The translations under genes and the position numbers were made by a program. Below the pieces are notes generated by a model. It saw nothing but the letters and a program-made list of their open reading frames with translations. It did no database searches and was not told the DNA's origin. 64,000 nt of DNA from Owenia fusiformis (taxonomy: Eukaryota > Annelida > Polychaeta > Sabellida > Oweniidae). Shown here in pieces: positions 1 to 10,550 of the stretch. Where the stretch lies: NCBI GenBank assembly GCA_903813345.2, contig CAIIXF020000008.1, positions 3,111,341-3,175,340 of the forward strand, in the 5' to 3' direction. Positions within the stretch are counted from its first letter, which is position 1. Each line of letters opens with the position of its first letter.

Positions 1-246
1 TTGAAAAACTAAGAAAAACAGCAACTCCACGGAGTAGCAAATCCCACCGAACAAAACATATTTAGATTATTAGTGGCCATCTTGAAAATTCCTTCTTGAG
101 CAGAGCTTGTTTGTCCCTAAGCATCAACATATAAAATGTAAACCATATCCATTAATTAAAATTTGAGTTATCAAAGATTACATTCTTTTTTACTAAAAAT
201 GGGGCCAATTCTGCAGTCATTTTGAAAATCTTTCTTGAACAGAGCT

Positions 247-1442
247 ATAGTGTCCCTACTGTGTTCGCTGGTATTAGAATTATCAAAATTTTATGTTTTT
301 TTTACGAAAAATGGCCACCATTTTGAAATTCAGTGGCCATCTTGAAAATTCATTTTTGAACAAAGCAACTGTGTCCCTAGCCATCATCATATAAAATTTG
401 AACCAAATCCGTTCACTGGTATTTGAGTTATCAAAGATTATGTTTTTTAACGAAAAATTGCCGTCATTTTGAAATAAAGTGGCCATCTTGAAAAGTCCTT
501 GTCGAACATAGCAACTGTGTCCCTAGGCATCATCATATAAAATTTGAACCAAATCCGTTCACTTGTATATGAGTTATCAAAGATAACGTTTCCCACGAAA
601 ATTGCCATCAGCATATAAAAGGACGATTCTCGGTTTGGAGAACGAAGTTCATCAATCTAAATGAGCATTATCCCTGCTTCGGACAAATTTGATTTTTTTT
701 ACATATTATAGATTCGAATGTCTTCTTTTGAATAGTCATAATTTAATTTGGGTAATATTTCTAGATTTTTCGCAAAAAAATATTAGCGCAGTACACTGAT
801 GAACTTCCTTCCCCAAATCGAGACGTTGTATTTTATTGAATCGGTCTAATTGAGCGTTATCCCTGCTTCTGACCAATTTGTTATTTTTACATCTTGTAGA
901 TTTAAATGTCCTCTTTTGAATATTCATAGTTTAATTTGGGTAATATTTTTATATTTTTCATGAAAAAAATTATTAGCCCAGGAGACTGTTCTCCAAACCG
1001 AGAATCGTCCTTTGAATTAAGAAAAATGGCAACCATTTTGAAATTCAGCTGCCATTTTGAAAATTCTTCCTCGAACAGAGCTACTGTGTCCCTACTGTGT
1101 TCGCTGGTATTAGAATTATCAAAATTTTATGTTTTTTTTACGAAAAATGGCCACCATTTTGAAATTCAGTGGCCATCTTGAAAATTCATTTTTGAACAAA
1201 GCAACTGTGTCCCTAGCCATCATCATATAAAATTTGAACCAAATCCGTTCACTGGTATTTGAGTAATCAAAGATTATGTTTTTTAACGAAAAATTGCCGT
1301 CATTTTGAAATAAAGTGGCCATCTTGAAAATTCCTTGTCAAACATAGCAACTGTGTCCCTAGGCATCATCATATAAAATTTGAACCAAATCCGTTCACTT
1401 GTATATGAGTTATCAAAGATTACGTTTCCCACGAAAATTGCC
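247..1442. repeat. Higher-order direct duplication inside family A array
   Basis: About 360 bp at 247-606 recurs almost identically at 1083-1442, an offset of 836 bp. The duplicated block spans several basic units and is far more similar than neighbouring units are to one another, so it is a recent segmental duplication within the array. The interval between the copies holds the hairpin insertion at 618-1013. Confidence 0.75.
618..1013. mobile_element. Inverted-repeat element inside family A array
   Basis: Perfect 26-bp terminal inverted repeats begin AAAGGACGATTCTCGG at 618 and end with the complement at 1013. Inside, two ~150-bp direct repeats each start with a 'gcgttatccctgcttc'-like phrase (near 664 and 848). 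No coding potential. Flanking array sequence resumes in a different phase, so the original target site is not clean and no duplication can be named. Confidence 0.7.
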
Positions 1443-1913
1443 GCCATTTTGAAATTAAGCGGCCATCTTGAAAAAATTTTGTCGAACATAGCTACTGTGA
1501 CCCTAAGCATCATCATATAAAATTTGAACCAAATCCGTTCACTGGTATTTGAGTTATCAAAGATTACATATTTTTACGAAAAATGGCCGCCATTTTGAAA
1601 TTAAGTGGCCATCTTGAAAATCTCTTTTTGTGCAGAACTCCTTTGTCCCTAGGCATCAGCATATAAGATTTGAACCAAATCCGTCTACTTGTATTTGAGT
1701 TATCAACGATTACATTTTTTACGAAAAATGGCAGCCATTTTGAATCGAGCAGAGGTTCTACACTCATAAGGCATAATCATATCAAATTTGAACCAAATCC
1801 GTCAACCGGTATTGGAGTTATCGCCTGGACAGACGGACGGACAGACGGACGGACGGACAAACGGACGGCTTCTCTATATCCCCCTCGAACTTCGTTCGGT
1901 GGGATAATTATGA

Positions 1914-3133
1914 ATAGGGACCCCATGTCAACATTTTTTTCAAAATATTGAACCTATTCACACAAAAGAGGATCTTACTTATGATTTTTATTTCATGAAA
2001 AGATTATCCAACAAGGGGTCTAAAACTTCTTCAAAAATAGAATGGTATTGAAAGTCTAGTTTTGAAGATATCAATTTTCGATGACCAAAATTATGCTGAA
2101 AACAAATGATAGCACGAGTTTTCCCTATGGGAAAATAACATGGGATATGTGGTTTTTATCTTTAATGCATTTTAATACCCACCCCCTTTTCAGAAATTGT
2201 TAATATAGTGTAGAGGAGACATCCCATATGTTTAAATTGAATAAAACAAGATCATCTTTTGAGAAAATAAACCTAACATTTTTTGAAAAGTGCCAAGGTG
2301 GCACCCTAATCCATTATTTTTCAGAGAGTTGGATTGATATTTTACTATCATGGGGACTTCACTTGAAAGAAAACATATTGTTTTAATAATAACCACTGTA
2401 TTTAAATTAATGGCCAGAAAGTACTCATGGTGAAAGCTATGACTGTCTAAAACCACTTGCCATACTGCACATAGACCTTTCAGATATAATATAATATAAT
2501 ATTAAGGATCAAGAAATAGAGGCAAGAATATACTCTGTCCATTTTGATACTTGAATAGAGGTGAAATAAACAGGATTTCAGCCCTTGAAGGTAAAAATGT
2601 TTGTGACTTTTACCATAGGCTTTCAAGAGCCCATGCCTTGACCAACTTTTCAATTAAAATATTTACGTTTAGGCTTAAGTTAACAAAACATTGTAATAGA
2701 TATTTTGAAGTACATTATCAAAAGGATGTCATGCTACAGTGAAACATTTGTTTAAAACTGTAACAAAATCAGCTGACACGTTTTATTTGCAGGATATGTG
2801 TTTTCAACTAAAGATTAGTGAACTAAGTCCTGTAGCTGGTGGTACATGTACATATCCACATTTTTAACTTTGGGGTAAATGTTTATGCTGTTGGGTAAAC
2901 CAATTGCAATTTCATTTATAATTTTAACATAACTTGAGATTGCCTTGGTTACACATTTAAACCATGTATAAATCTTAGATCTTCATAATAAGAATTTATT
3001 ACCATGTGACTAATATGATGAGAATGTAAAATGACTCGCGTTATTGATGACACTTTGATTATTCCTTAAACCTTTTCATTTGTTTAGATGTAATGTGTAA
3101 CACTCCAAAGGACAAATTCGAAATATTCCGTCA
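1914..3133. other. Intergenic, no gene seen
   Basis: AT-rich sequence with no ORF of coding character, no RNA gene and no clear repeat boundary. It separates family A copy 1 from the G-run element starting at 3142. Confidence 0.6.
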
Positions 3134-3636
3134 ATTCAAGGGGGGGGGGGGGTGTATAGGGGGTCTTGGAAGTCCATATACAATATTTTTCAGCCCTCTT
3201 ATACCATATACAATATTTTTTCACCATATACAATATTTTTTGCCTCTCTTATACCATATACGATATTTTAGGTGAAATACAATATACGATAATTTTGAAA
3301 CTGCTGTTGATTAATGTTTGGATATTTATAAGGAAATAATATTAGGAGGGAATCCATGTACTACCAAATATATTATTTTGAGGCAAATAGACTGCACAGT
3401 GCACATAATTAGACCACAATAATTCCATTTTATACATTATCAACAATATTCATTTTGGACACAACCCCATGGTCAAAAATTCTGTAACTCCATATTATTG
3501 TCAAGTAGACAAATTGTACAACTTAATGTACTTCTTTCTTATGACTTATGTCAATTGCATCCTTCATAGTGAGTCAGGGAAATGATTCTTCTTTCCTTGG
3601 GAACACAATTGATTTAAAAATGAGAATGTGGAACCA

Positions 3637-3668
3637 TGGGCTTTCAATTAGAAAGTTGAAAGCCCATG
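3637..3668. mobile_element. 32-bp hairpin insertion, copy 1
   Basis: TGGGCTTTCAA and its exact complement, separated by a short loop, form a near-perfect hairpin. It is flanked by GTGGAACCA (3628-3636) and GTGGAATGA (3669-3677), which match at 7 of 9 positions. The same hairpin occurs at 30368-30397 with a perfect 9-bp flanking duplication. Confidence 0.55.
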
Positions 3669-4489
3669 GTGGAATGAAAGACTGTATGATTCATCATGAC
3701 ATTGTATTCTTTAAAAAATAAAGTTTATTGCGGCAAAGTATGTACAAATAAATCTGTCAGGTAGATAGTGAAGATACAAAATGTACAATAATTTGGCAAA
3801 GCAGCCACTAACCTGTAAAAATGTTTTAAATGTTTGAAAATACAAAACAATATTACTGACTCCTTAAATAATTCATTTCCACATAAAAGTTTTGTTTGCC
3901 AGTTTCAATAAAATGTTTAAAAATTGGTGACCTACTTCTTTTGAAACTACTGAAAGTAGATCACTGAAAGTTCTCATTTTTAAACATCTCTACACTCTTG
4001 TCTTGTCTATAAAGTGTATTCTTTGTGGACAATGTTGGATCAAGTTATTAATAATTGAAAGTAGCATGACTTCAATGAGGATTGCCAAAAACATACTGGC
4101 TTACCTTAACAATAGTAAATAATAGTTAGCCTACATATAATATCAATTGATTTCATAATTATGTTCAGGGTGTTTCATGATGAATGTCCTCCCATCCAAA
4201 GTCAATCCTAGGTTATATACCTTTACAATCTTTATATCATAAAAAACCTTATACAGTATGGATTTATGGGTCACATACACATGTATCGTCATGATCGATA
4301 AATGGGAACATAATTTGTGAAGTTATGTTTGGAAGTAACTGTTGCATTTAGCAAGGTACAGTGTTGGTGTTTGAGAAAAGGTTGCATTTAGATTATGTAT
4401 TTAGAAATGGGTACCTTTTTGTAGAGATGTTTAGCAACACTGATCAACTGAATCAGCTTTCACATGCTATATGATAGGTTATAAATTAT

Positions 4490-5928
4490 AACAAGGCATT
4501 AACATGACAAAATGTCACCACCTAAAACAATTTGGTCAATTTAAAGCAAGTTGGAAAATACCTTTTGACCTTAAGAAGGTTTGATTTGAACTTCTTAGAA
4601 CATGTAGATGATTTTGAAAAAAAGATTCGTCAATTTGAAGCAAGTTGAAAAAATACCTCTTTGACTTTTTTTGACATTGAGAAGGTCATTGAAGGTCAAA
4701 TGTCAAATGTAAAGTCAGATTTGAACTTCTGAGAACATGTAGATGATTTTGAAAAAAAAATTAAGTAAATTTGAAGCAAGTTGAAAAAAGACCTTTTTGA
4801 CCTTGAAAAGGTCATTGAAGGTCTAATGTCAAATCTAAAGTCAGATTTGAACTTCTGAGAACATGTAGATGATTTTGAAAAATAAATTAGTCAATTTGAA
4901 GCAAGTTGAAAAAAGACCTTTTTGACCTTGAGAAGGTCATTGAAGGTCAAAGGTCAAATCTAAAGTCAGATTTGAACTTCTGAGAACTTTTAAAGTCAAA
5001 TTTGAACTTCTGAAAAGATGTAGATGATTTTGAAAAAAAAAATTGGTCAATTTGAAGCAAGTTGAAACAGACCTTTTTTACCTTTTTTGACCTTGAGAAG
5101 GTCAAAAAGGTCAAATGTCAAATCTAAAGTCAGAATGAATTTCTGAGAACATGTAGATGATTTTGAAAAAAAAAATTGTCAATTTGAAGCAAGTTGAAAA
5201 AAGACCTTTTTGACCTTGAGAAGGTCATTGAAGGTCAAATGTCAAATCTAAAGTCAAATCTAAAGTCAGATTTGAATTTCTGAGAACACGTAGATGATTT
5301 TGAAAAAGATTTTTAGTCAATTTGAAGCAAGTTGATAACAGACCTTTTTTACCTTGAGAAGGTTATTGAAGGTCAAATGTCAAATCTAAAGTCAAATCTT
5401 AAGTCAGATTTGAATTTCTGAGAACACGTAGATGATTTTGAAAAAAAAATTTAGTCAATTTGAAGTAAGTTGAAAACAGACCTTTTTGACTTCTTTGACC
5501 TTGAGAAGGTCATTGAAGGTCAAATGTCAAATCTAAAGTCAGATTTGAAGGTCAAATGTCAAATCTAAAGTCAGATTTGAATTTCTGAGAACATGTAGAT
5601 GATTTTGAAAAAAAATTTAGTCAATGTGAAGCAAGTTGAAAAAAGACATTTTTGACCTTGAGAAGGTCATTGAAGGTCAAATGTCAAATCTAAAGTCAGA
5701 TTTGAACTTCTGAGAACATGTAGATGATTTAGAAAAAATTGAAGTCAGTCTAAACAGTATTTGTTAAGTTATAGTAAGTTGTAAGAAATTGTTACAGACG
5801 CCGGACGCCGGACGCCAACCTCCAACCACCAACCACCGTCGCAAAAAAACGGAGACCATAACAATATGTCACCACTTTTAGTGGTGACATAATAACAATA
5901 TGTCACCACTTTTAGTGGTGACATAATA
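4490..5928. repeat. Family B repeat element, long copy
   Basis: Starts ACAAGGCATTAACATGACAA and runs through about eight copies of a ~120-150-bp unit (ccttgagaaggtcattgaag, then cttctgagaacatgtagatg, then caatttgaagcaagttga). It then passes a (GACGCCG)n stretch at 5797 and GGAGACCATAACA. It ends with two tandem copies of the palindrome ATGTCACCACTTTTAGTGG plus its mirror half (about 5867-5892 and 5901-5926). The left end also carries AATGTCACCAC, so short terminal inverted repeats bound a tandem core, the same architecture as family A. Reduced copies are near 10.7, 35.7, 50.3 and 51.3 kb. Confidence 0.75.
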
Positions 5929-5991
5929 AATAGTATTTATAAAGTTTAAAATCAAGTGTACATGTATGATGTAACTCAGGAATGATGATCA

Positions 5992-6765
5992 TTAATTTAC
6001 ATAATCATTAAGATATGAGGGTACCCTTGTCTGCCTTCTATTTCCTCGAGATACCCCTGTCACCTTTTTTTGCACTAAAGGTTCATCAATTTCATCATTT
6101 TCATCATCTGATGGTGTTTGGAATAAATTCTCATATTCCTCAATAGTAAGGTTCAAAACACCCTCTTCATTAAACCTCATGTCTGAAAGAACTTCAACAA
6201 CTTCCGTCAAATGGATGATGGTGTTTTCAGCTTGATGAAATGATGTAACATCTCTTTCTGTATTTTCAAGCCATTTGGCCTGAATCAGTCTGTCATCGTC
6301 TGTTACCTCAATCGATACAACACATACACGGACCTCTCTTTGTGTTTTTACACATAATATTGAGTTTTTTGCGAATCTAGCTATAAGTTGTGGTGTGTTT
6401 TGACCTTTGAAGATATCATCCATTTCCATATTGACATATTCATGATCCTCCTTTACTGTTGGTGTAAAATAAGCGTACAGCGGAAGTGTACCAACTTTGT
6501 CTTTTGTAGTTTGACTTCGTATGGCCAGCTGCCGAACACCTTGAAGGTATGATTTTCTATAGTCTTGCAGGAGTTGTACTTCTCCAGGATCCAGATGATT
6601 ATGCTCCTGCTTGGGAATTTGGGGCATTTTATCAAGAGTCATGTGTATATTAGACGCCATTCGCTCGTAGTATTTTTCATTTGTATGATAAATAAATGGC
6701 AGATTGCCTGCTCTCATGATTAAATTATCCACGGCGTGTGGGAACAGTCTACTAAAGTCAAGCAT
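5992..6765 (-). CDS. Unidentified 257-aa ORF inside the G-run element
   Basis: The only long ORF between the inverted ends at 3142 and 7018. The protein is soluble, mixed charged, with an acidic stretch near residues 220-230 (DDENDEIDEP). Its C-terminus (RRQTRVPSYLNDYVN) is basic then ends in a P-x-Y-L-x-D-Y-V motif resembling the tails of some retroelement or transposon polyproteins. No zinc finger, DDE triad, helix-turn-helix or signal peptide is recognised. An acceptor-like acaacag lies 2 nt before the ATG, so it could be one exon of a longer gene, although only ~100 bp remain before the terminal arrays. It may be the element's own product or a captured host exon. Function not assigned. 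Confidence 0.45.
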   Translation of the reverse strand: MLDFSRLFPHAVDNLIMRAGNLPFIYHTNEKYYERMASNIHMTLDKMPQIPKQEHNHLDPGEVQLLQDYRKSYLQGVRQLAIRSQTTKDKVGTLPLYAYFTPTVKEDHEYVNMEMDDIFKGQNTPQLIARFAKNSILCVKTQREVRVCVVSIEVTDDDRLIQAKWLENTERDVTSFHQAENTIIHLTEVVEVLSDMRFNEEGVLNLTIEEYENLFQTPSDDENDEIDEPLVQKKVTGVSRGNRRQTRVPSYLNDYVN

Positions 6766-7346
6766 TTCTGTTGTGGTGCTAATGGCTATTCATATTAGGC
6801 ATGTTTAATTGTTTTAGATAAAATATTTAGGTAACTGGTGACATATTAAGACTTCAGATTCCTTTAGATACCATATACCATATATTTCTCTTATACCATA
6901 TACCATATTTTTTTCTTCTCTTATACCATATACGATAAATTTTGGCCCCTCTTATACAATATACAATAAATTTTCACGCTCTTATACGATATACGATATC
7001 TCTATACACCCCCCCCCCATTCAAGGAGATAGAAAAGGATTCTAATCTCAATATCAGTAAAAAAAATCCGTCTAGTACATGATATGACAAATTGACTTCT
7101 GGTGTAAAATTTACAAAACAAAAATATATCTAGGCACCATGTCTATGTAAACAATCTATTTATTTCATGTGATGATGACCCAAGATCAGCAAAAAACTCT
7201 TTGTGCACTTGCTAAGTTGATAAAAACATGTGCTAACATTAGATAAAAAAAAAGTTTCACATCAGGGATAAACAAGTGAATCTTTATCTTACACAACTTT
7301 CTTAAAAAAATATATTTCATAAGTTTTGTTTCATAATGGATTTGGC

Positions 7347-7354
7347 TATAAAAG
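7347..7354 (+). promoter_or_regulatory. TATA box of the SOUL/HEBP2-like gene
   Basis: TATAAAAG in the context ggcTATAAAAGagg. About 45 nt downstream a consensus donor (aag|gtgagt, exon end 7400) closes a short presumptive untranslated first exon starting around 7375-7380. Later acceptors at 7918-7919 and 8045-8046 precede the two leader exons. The canonical TATA suggests a strongly or tissue-specifically expressed gene. Confidence 0.6.
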
Positions 7355-7919
7355 AGGAAAATCATTCTGCTGGAAATCACCCGCAACAGAAACCCTTAAG
7401 GTGAGTTAAATCTTCAAAATCATCATCTAGTTATGACGATTTTTTGCTGTTCTTTAATGTAAAAAGTTAGAATAATTTGGAAATTTTGTTAATATTTCAT
7501 TTGAAATATCTAATATCATCAAATTAGCATTAGAAATGTGTGATTATATGGATCCACATCATGAAAAAAGCAATTTTTTAGATTATAATGAACAATAACT
7601 TTTAGAATGGGTAATATTCTTCATTCTCTTAAGTAGATATTTGCTTGTTGTGGTAGAAAACATTGTTCGAAAACAAAATTTCAATGAACTCAATGAAAAA
7701 TTTTAAATCTTGACTTTATTAAAATGTGATAAAAAAATCAGTATTTTATGAAATAAAGAATGAATGAATTACAAAAACTGAATAATTCTTCTTTGCTTTG
7801 AAAATATAGAAAAACATTAATAAACAAATTCTATATCATGTAAATGTATATGTGAATAAGAAGTTATCGATACCATTTAAATTTTAAAGAGCTTGAAAGA
7901 ATTTTTCTGATATTTTCAG

Positions 7920-8004
7920 CAATCCATCAATGACTTGTCAAATCCAACTGATCATGTACACACTTGCACTGATCCCTTTACTTGCATTCAATGCTATTGC
8001 TGAT
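7920..8004 (+). other. Duplicated leader (signal-peptide) exon of the HEBP2-like gene
   Basis: After an acceptor (tattttcag, exon from 7920) lies ATG at 7954 encoding MYTLALIPLLAFNAIAD, then a donor (GAT|gtaaga, 8004/8005). The main first coding exon at 8081 begins MYTLALIALLAASAMAD and has the same layout: an acceptor ~34 nt before the ATG and the same spacing. This is a tandem exon duplication. Its donor is phase 0, like the acceptor of exon 2 (8537), so it could be used as an alternative first coding exon that skips the segment from IPSSC to KTG. It may equally be a relic. Confidence 0.65.
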
Positions 8005-8080
8005 GTAAGACTTGTATTAATATAATTGTTTTTGTTTGTATTGCAGCATATAGATTATTCTACATCAATTCCTAGTCATC

Positions 8081-9643
8081 ATGTACACACTCGCACTGAT
8101 CGCTCTATTGGCTGCCAGCGCTATGGCTGACATACCAAGCTCCTGCAAAAGACTCGACTGCCCAAAATTCAAAGTCCTCAGAAAAACAGGCGTAAGTCTC
8201 TTTAGATCCATAATTATCAAAATTAATTTAATGGGTCTGCAGCATCTTGTTGAAATGCATATATCATTTAAAATGCATGTTCAAATTACTAATAACAATT
8301 ATAATTTATTTCATATGTTATTTCTCATTATTTTATTTCCCATTAGAGGAGTTTATATCTCAAAATAATTTTTTTTTTCGTAAAAATATCTCTCAATATC
8401 TCACAATAAATCTATTTTTAGTAAAAAAAGATGTGATGAGTATAAGAAAGTTAATTCTGTTTTGTGATGTATCAAAAGTCGTAAATGTTTTATATTAGAC
8501 CAATCGTATCTCATTAATAAAATACATTCATTCCAGGAGTATGAGGTACGTGAGTACGAGGAATCACGTTGGGCAAGCACGGATGTTTATGACATGGACT
8601 GCAGTAGAGCTCGCAGCATCGGCTTCAAACATCTCTTCAACTACATCTCAGGAGATAATGCAGCTAGTAAGTCTAACTGTTTTTTCTTTTATTGAAACAC
8701 AATAACATATGTAGCATGTGAACTGGCCAAACAAGGGGGTGAATAATAGTCACATAGTGAAGTAAGAATTTAAATAAAAAATGTGTTTGTGCCATACAAA
8801 ATCTTAAATGCTAATTCATGGGTGAATAAAATACATTGAGATGGTCAATTAGGTTGTCTCATCAGAATTATGAACCTTGAACAAATTTTTATAGGTTAAT
8901 ATGGATGGAACTGAAATAGCTCAATATCATTGCATGTGTTTAGTGAGTGTTTGGTAGTTCAATCGAATGGTATCAACAATTTTAATGTTATTTTCAGTTC
9001 TGTTCTGTTTCAATTTAAGTCAGTTCCTCTATTTGAAAAATTAAGTTTGAATTTAATAAAAGTTGTGTCAAGTTAAAAAAAAGTACAAAATATTTTTAGA
9101 TGCCAAGATCCCAATGACTGCCCCTGTATTGACAACCATTATCCCTGGAGAGGGCCCTGCCTGTGAAAGCAACTTCACCGTATCATTCTACCAACCTTTC
9201 AACATGCAGGAGAATGGAGGCCCCGCCCCATCTGATGCTAATATCTACCTTAGTGTTCTTCCTAATGTCACTATGTATGTCAGGTAGGTATATTTTGATA
9301 TTTTAACTGACGTGTCTTATACAGTTGACCAAGGTGAAACTGAATATGATATAGTTTTAAGATTGGTCTCAAGAATTTTTTTTTTGAAATACAATTTCAC
9401 TCACATGGTTGTAAAATGAATGTGAATACATACTTAAGATGAAAATAATTTAGAACTGTACTTGTTTCCAGGTCTTTTCCTGGTTATGCAAGTGAGGAGG
9501 AATATCTCAACCAAGCTGGTCAGCTTGCAGCCGCAATCAACAACCCAGACATATATGACACTGACTTATACTACACAGCTGGCTATGACAGTCCCTACAA
9601 ATTCCTGAACAGACACAATGAGGTCTTGTTCCAAGCTAAATAG
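8081..9643 (+). CDS. Secreted SOUL heme-binding protein (HEBP2-like)
   Basis: Four coding exons: 8081-8191, 8537-8666, 9100-9283 and 9472-9643, in frame across GT-AG introns, giving 198 aa with stop TAG at 9641. Residues 1-16 (MYTLALIALLAASAMA) are a signal peptide, so the product is secreted or lumenal. The SOUL domain follows: an N-terminal CKRLDCPKF segment, YEVREYEESRWAST, IPMTAPVLTTI (the conserved MTAPV strand), and the C-terminal half with FPGYASEEEYLNQAGQLAA and a final FLNRHNEVLF. Length and motif order match the HEBP2/SOUL family, whose members bind tetrapyrroles; secreted invertebrate members are common. HEBP1-like assignment cannot be excluded. The gene converges on TASP1. Introns hold no other gene. 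Confidence 0.9.
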
Positions 9644-9969
9644 ACTATTGACATACTAATCTCGTGGCCAGTCTTCAACACTATTAATTCTGGCAGGCCA
9701 TGTTGACATTAACACTCATTGTTTCAGGAACTCATTTTCCAACAAACAAGAATTTGACTAGTGAAAGGTTCTTATATTTCATATCATTTTCAAGGACTTT
9801 TACTAACTCAATTCTCAGTACAAATGAGAACCATTATATCTGAACACTTGTCAATACAATAATTCTTATTACATTGATATATTTTAGATAAAATGAACGA
9901 GTGCCAATTGTTGTAAATACATCTATGACTATTTATTATTGCTCGTAGCAATGCAAACATATTTTTATA

Positions 9970-9979
9970 AATAAATAAA
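9970..9979 (+). terminator. Polyadenylation signals of the HEBP2-like gene
   Basis: Overlapping AATAAA hexamers in aataaataaaa, about 330 nt after the stop codon, followed by an AT-rich then GT-containing stretch. Confidence 0.55.
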
Positions 9980-10550
9980 AGAAATATAATATATACAATC
10001 TGTCCTTTATTTCACTGGATATTCAAAACAATACTGGGCATCACAAAATTATTGAAAAAAGTTAAGCATCAGAGTTTGAAGTCCATCCTACTTCCAATGT
10101 TCAATAATTTACACTAGCAAGCTTAGCTTATATATCTATGAATGAACTGGCAATGTCTGTAATTCTGATCTTACTCAACCTAAAATGTTTTCGATTTATA
10201 ATAACCCTTTTACTTGGACATCATTAACCATATTTTCTGAAGTTAAGAAATTACTCAGTTTTTATTACATGTACTCATCAAATGTCCCAAATTGAATTTA
10301 ATAATTCTACATACCTTCATGAATTTTAAAATGCATGAATTTGAAGAGCACTTGGGTCCATGTATCTCTCCCTATATGACATCCAAGAACATATACATGT
10401 AGTGCACAAACTGCTTTGTAAGTTCATACCCAGGTATCGATTTCTTCATATAACAAGACAAACCACTTCATGCCATTATTTCATAAAAACTATTTCTATT
10501 ACCCTATGGTTTGCAACATGCAAGCCTTAATCTTATTTTTCCCCACTCAC

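Larger units (their letters stand above)
16..1911. repeat. Family A tandem-core repeat element, copy 1
   Basis: A tandem array of roughly 130-bp degenerate units. Each contains a 'gccatcttgaaaa' block, a 'tgtccctagcatcatcat' block and 'ttgaaccaaatccgt'. It ends in a GGACGGAC-type microsatellite (1830-1867) and the tail CGAACTTCGTTCGGTGGGAT. The left end reads GTAGCAAATCCCACCGAAC; the right end carries the inverse of ATCCCACCGAAC, so the copy is bounded by a 12-bp inverted repeat. Other copies lie near 10.85, 33.55, 36.6 and 53.85 kb. The organisation recalls molluscan elements with tandem-repeat cores (pearl-like). No protein is encoded; short ORFs here are by-products of the period. Confidence 0.8.
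3142..7018. mobile_element. ~3.9 kb element with G-run inverted ends and 8-bp flanking duplication
   Basis: The left end is a G run followed by TGTATAG (3153-3159). The right end is CTATACA followed by ten C (7009-7018), an inverted repeat of about 17 bp. The 8-mer ATTCAAGG lies immediately outside both ends (3134-3141 and 7019-7026), as a target-site duplication would. Both ends carry subterminal arrays of a ~25-bp motif, CTCTTATACCATATACAATA and variants, in the same orientation. The interior holds a family B element (4490-5928) and one 257-codon ORF (5992-6765). An 8-bp duplication suits hAT, P or Merlin-type DNA transposons, but no transposase signature is recognised. Confidence 0.6.

Noticed and set aside
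283-1951. Several 60-90-codon ORFs in both strands of family A copy 1
   Set aside because: They repeat with the satellite period (for example 283-486 and 1119-1322 are the same frame 836 bp apart) and show no protein character.
10322-10395. Open minus-strand stretch with a gtatgt donor as the missing TASP1 terminal exon
   Set aside because: Its translation does not resemble the taspase C-terminus and no convincing acceptor precedes it.
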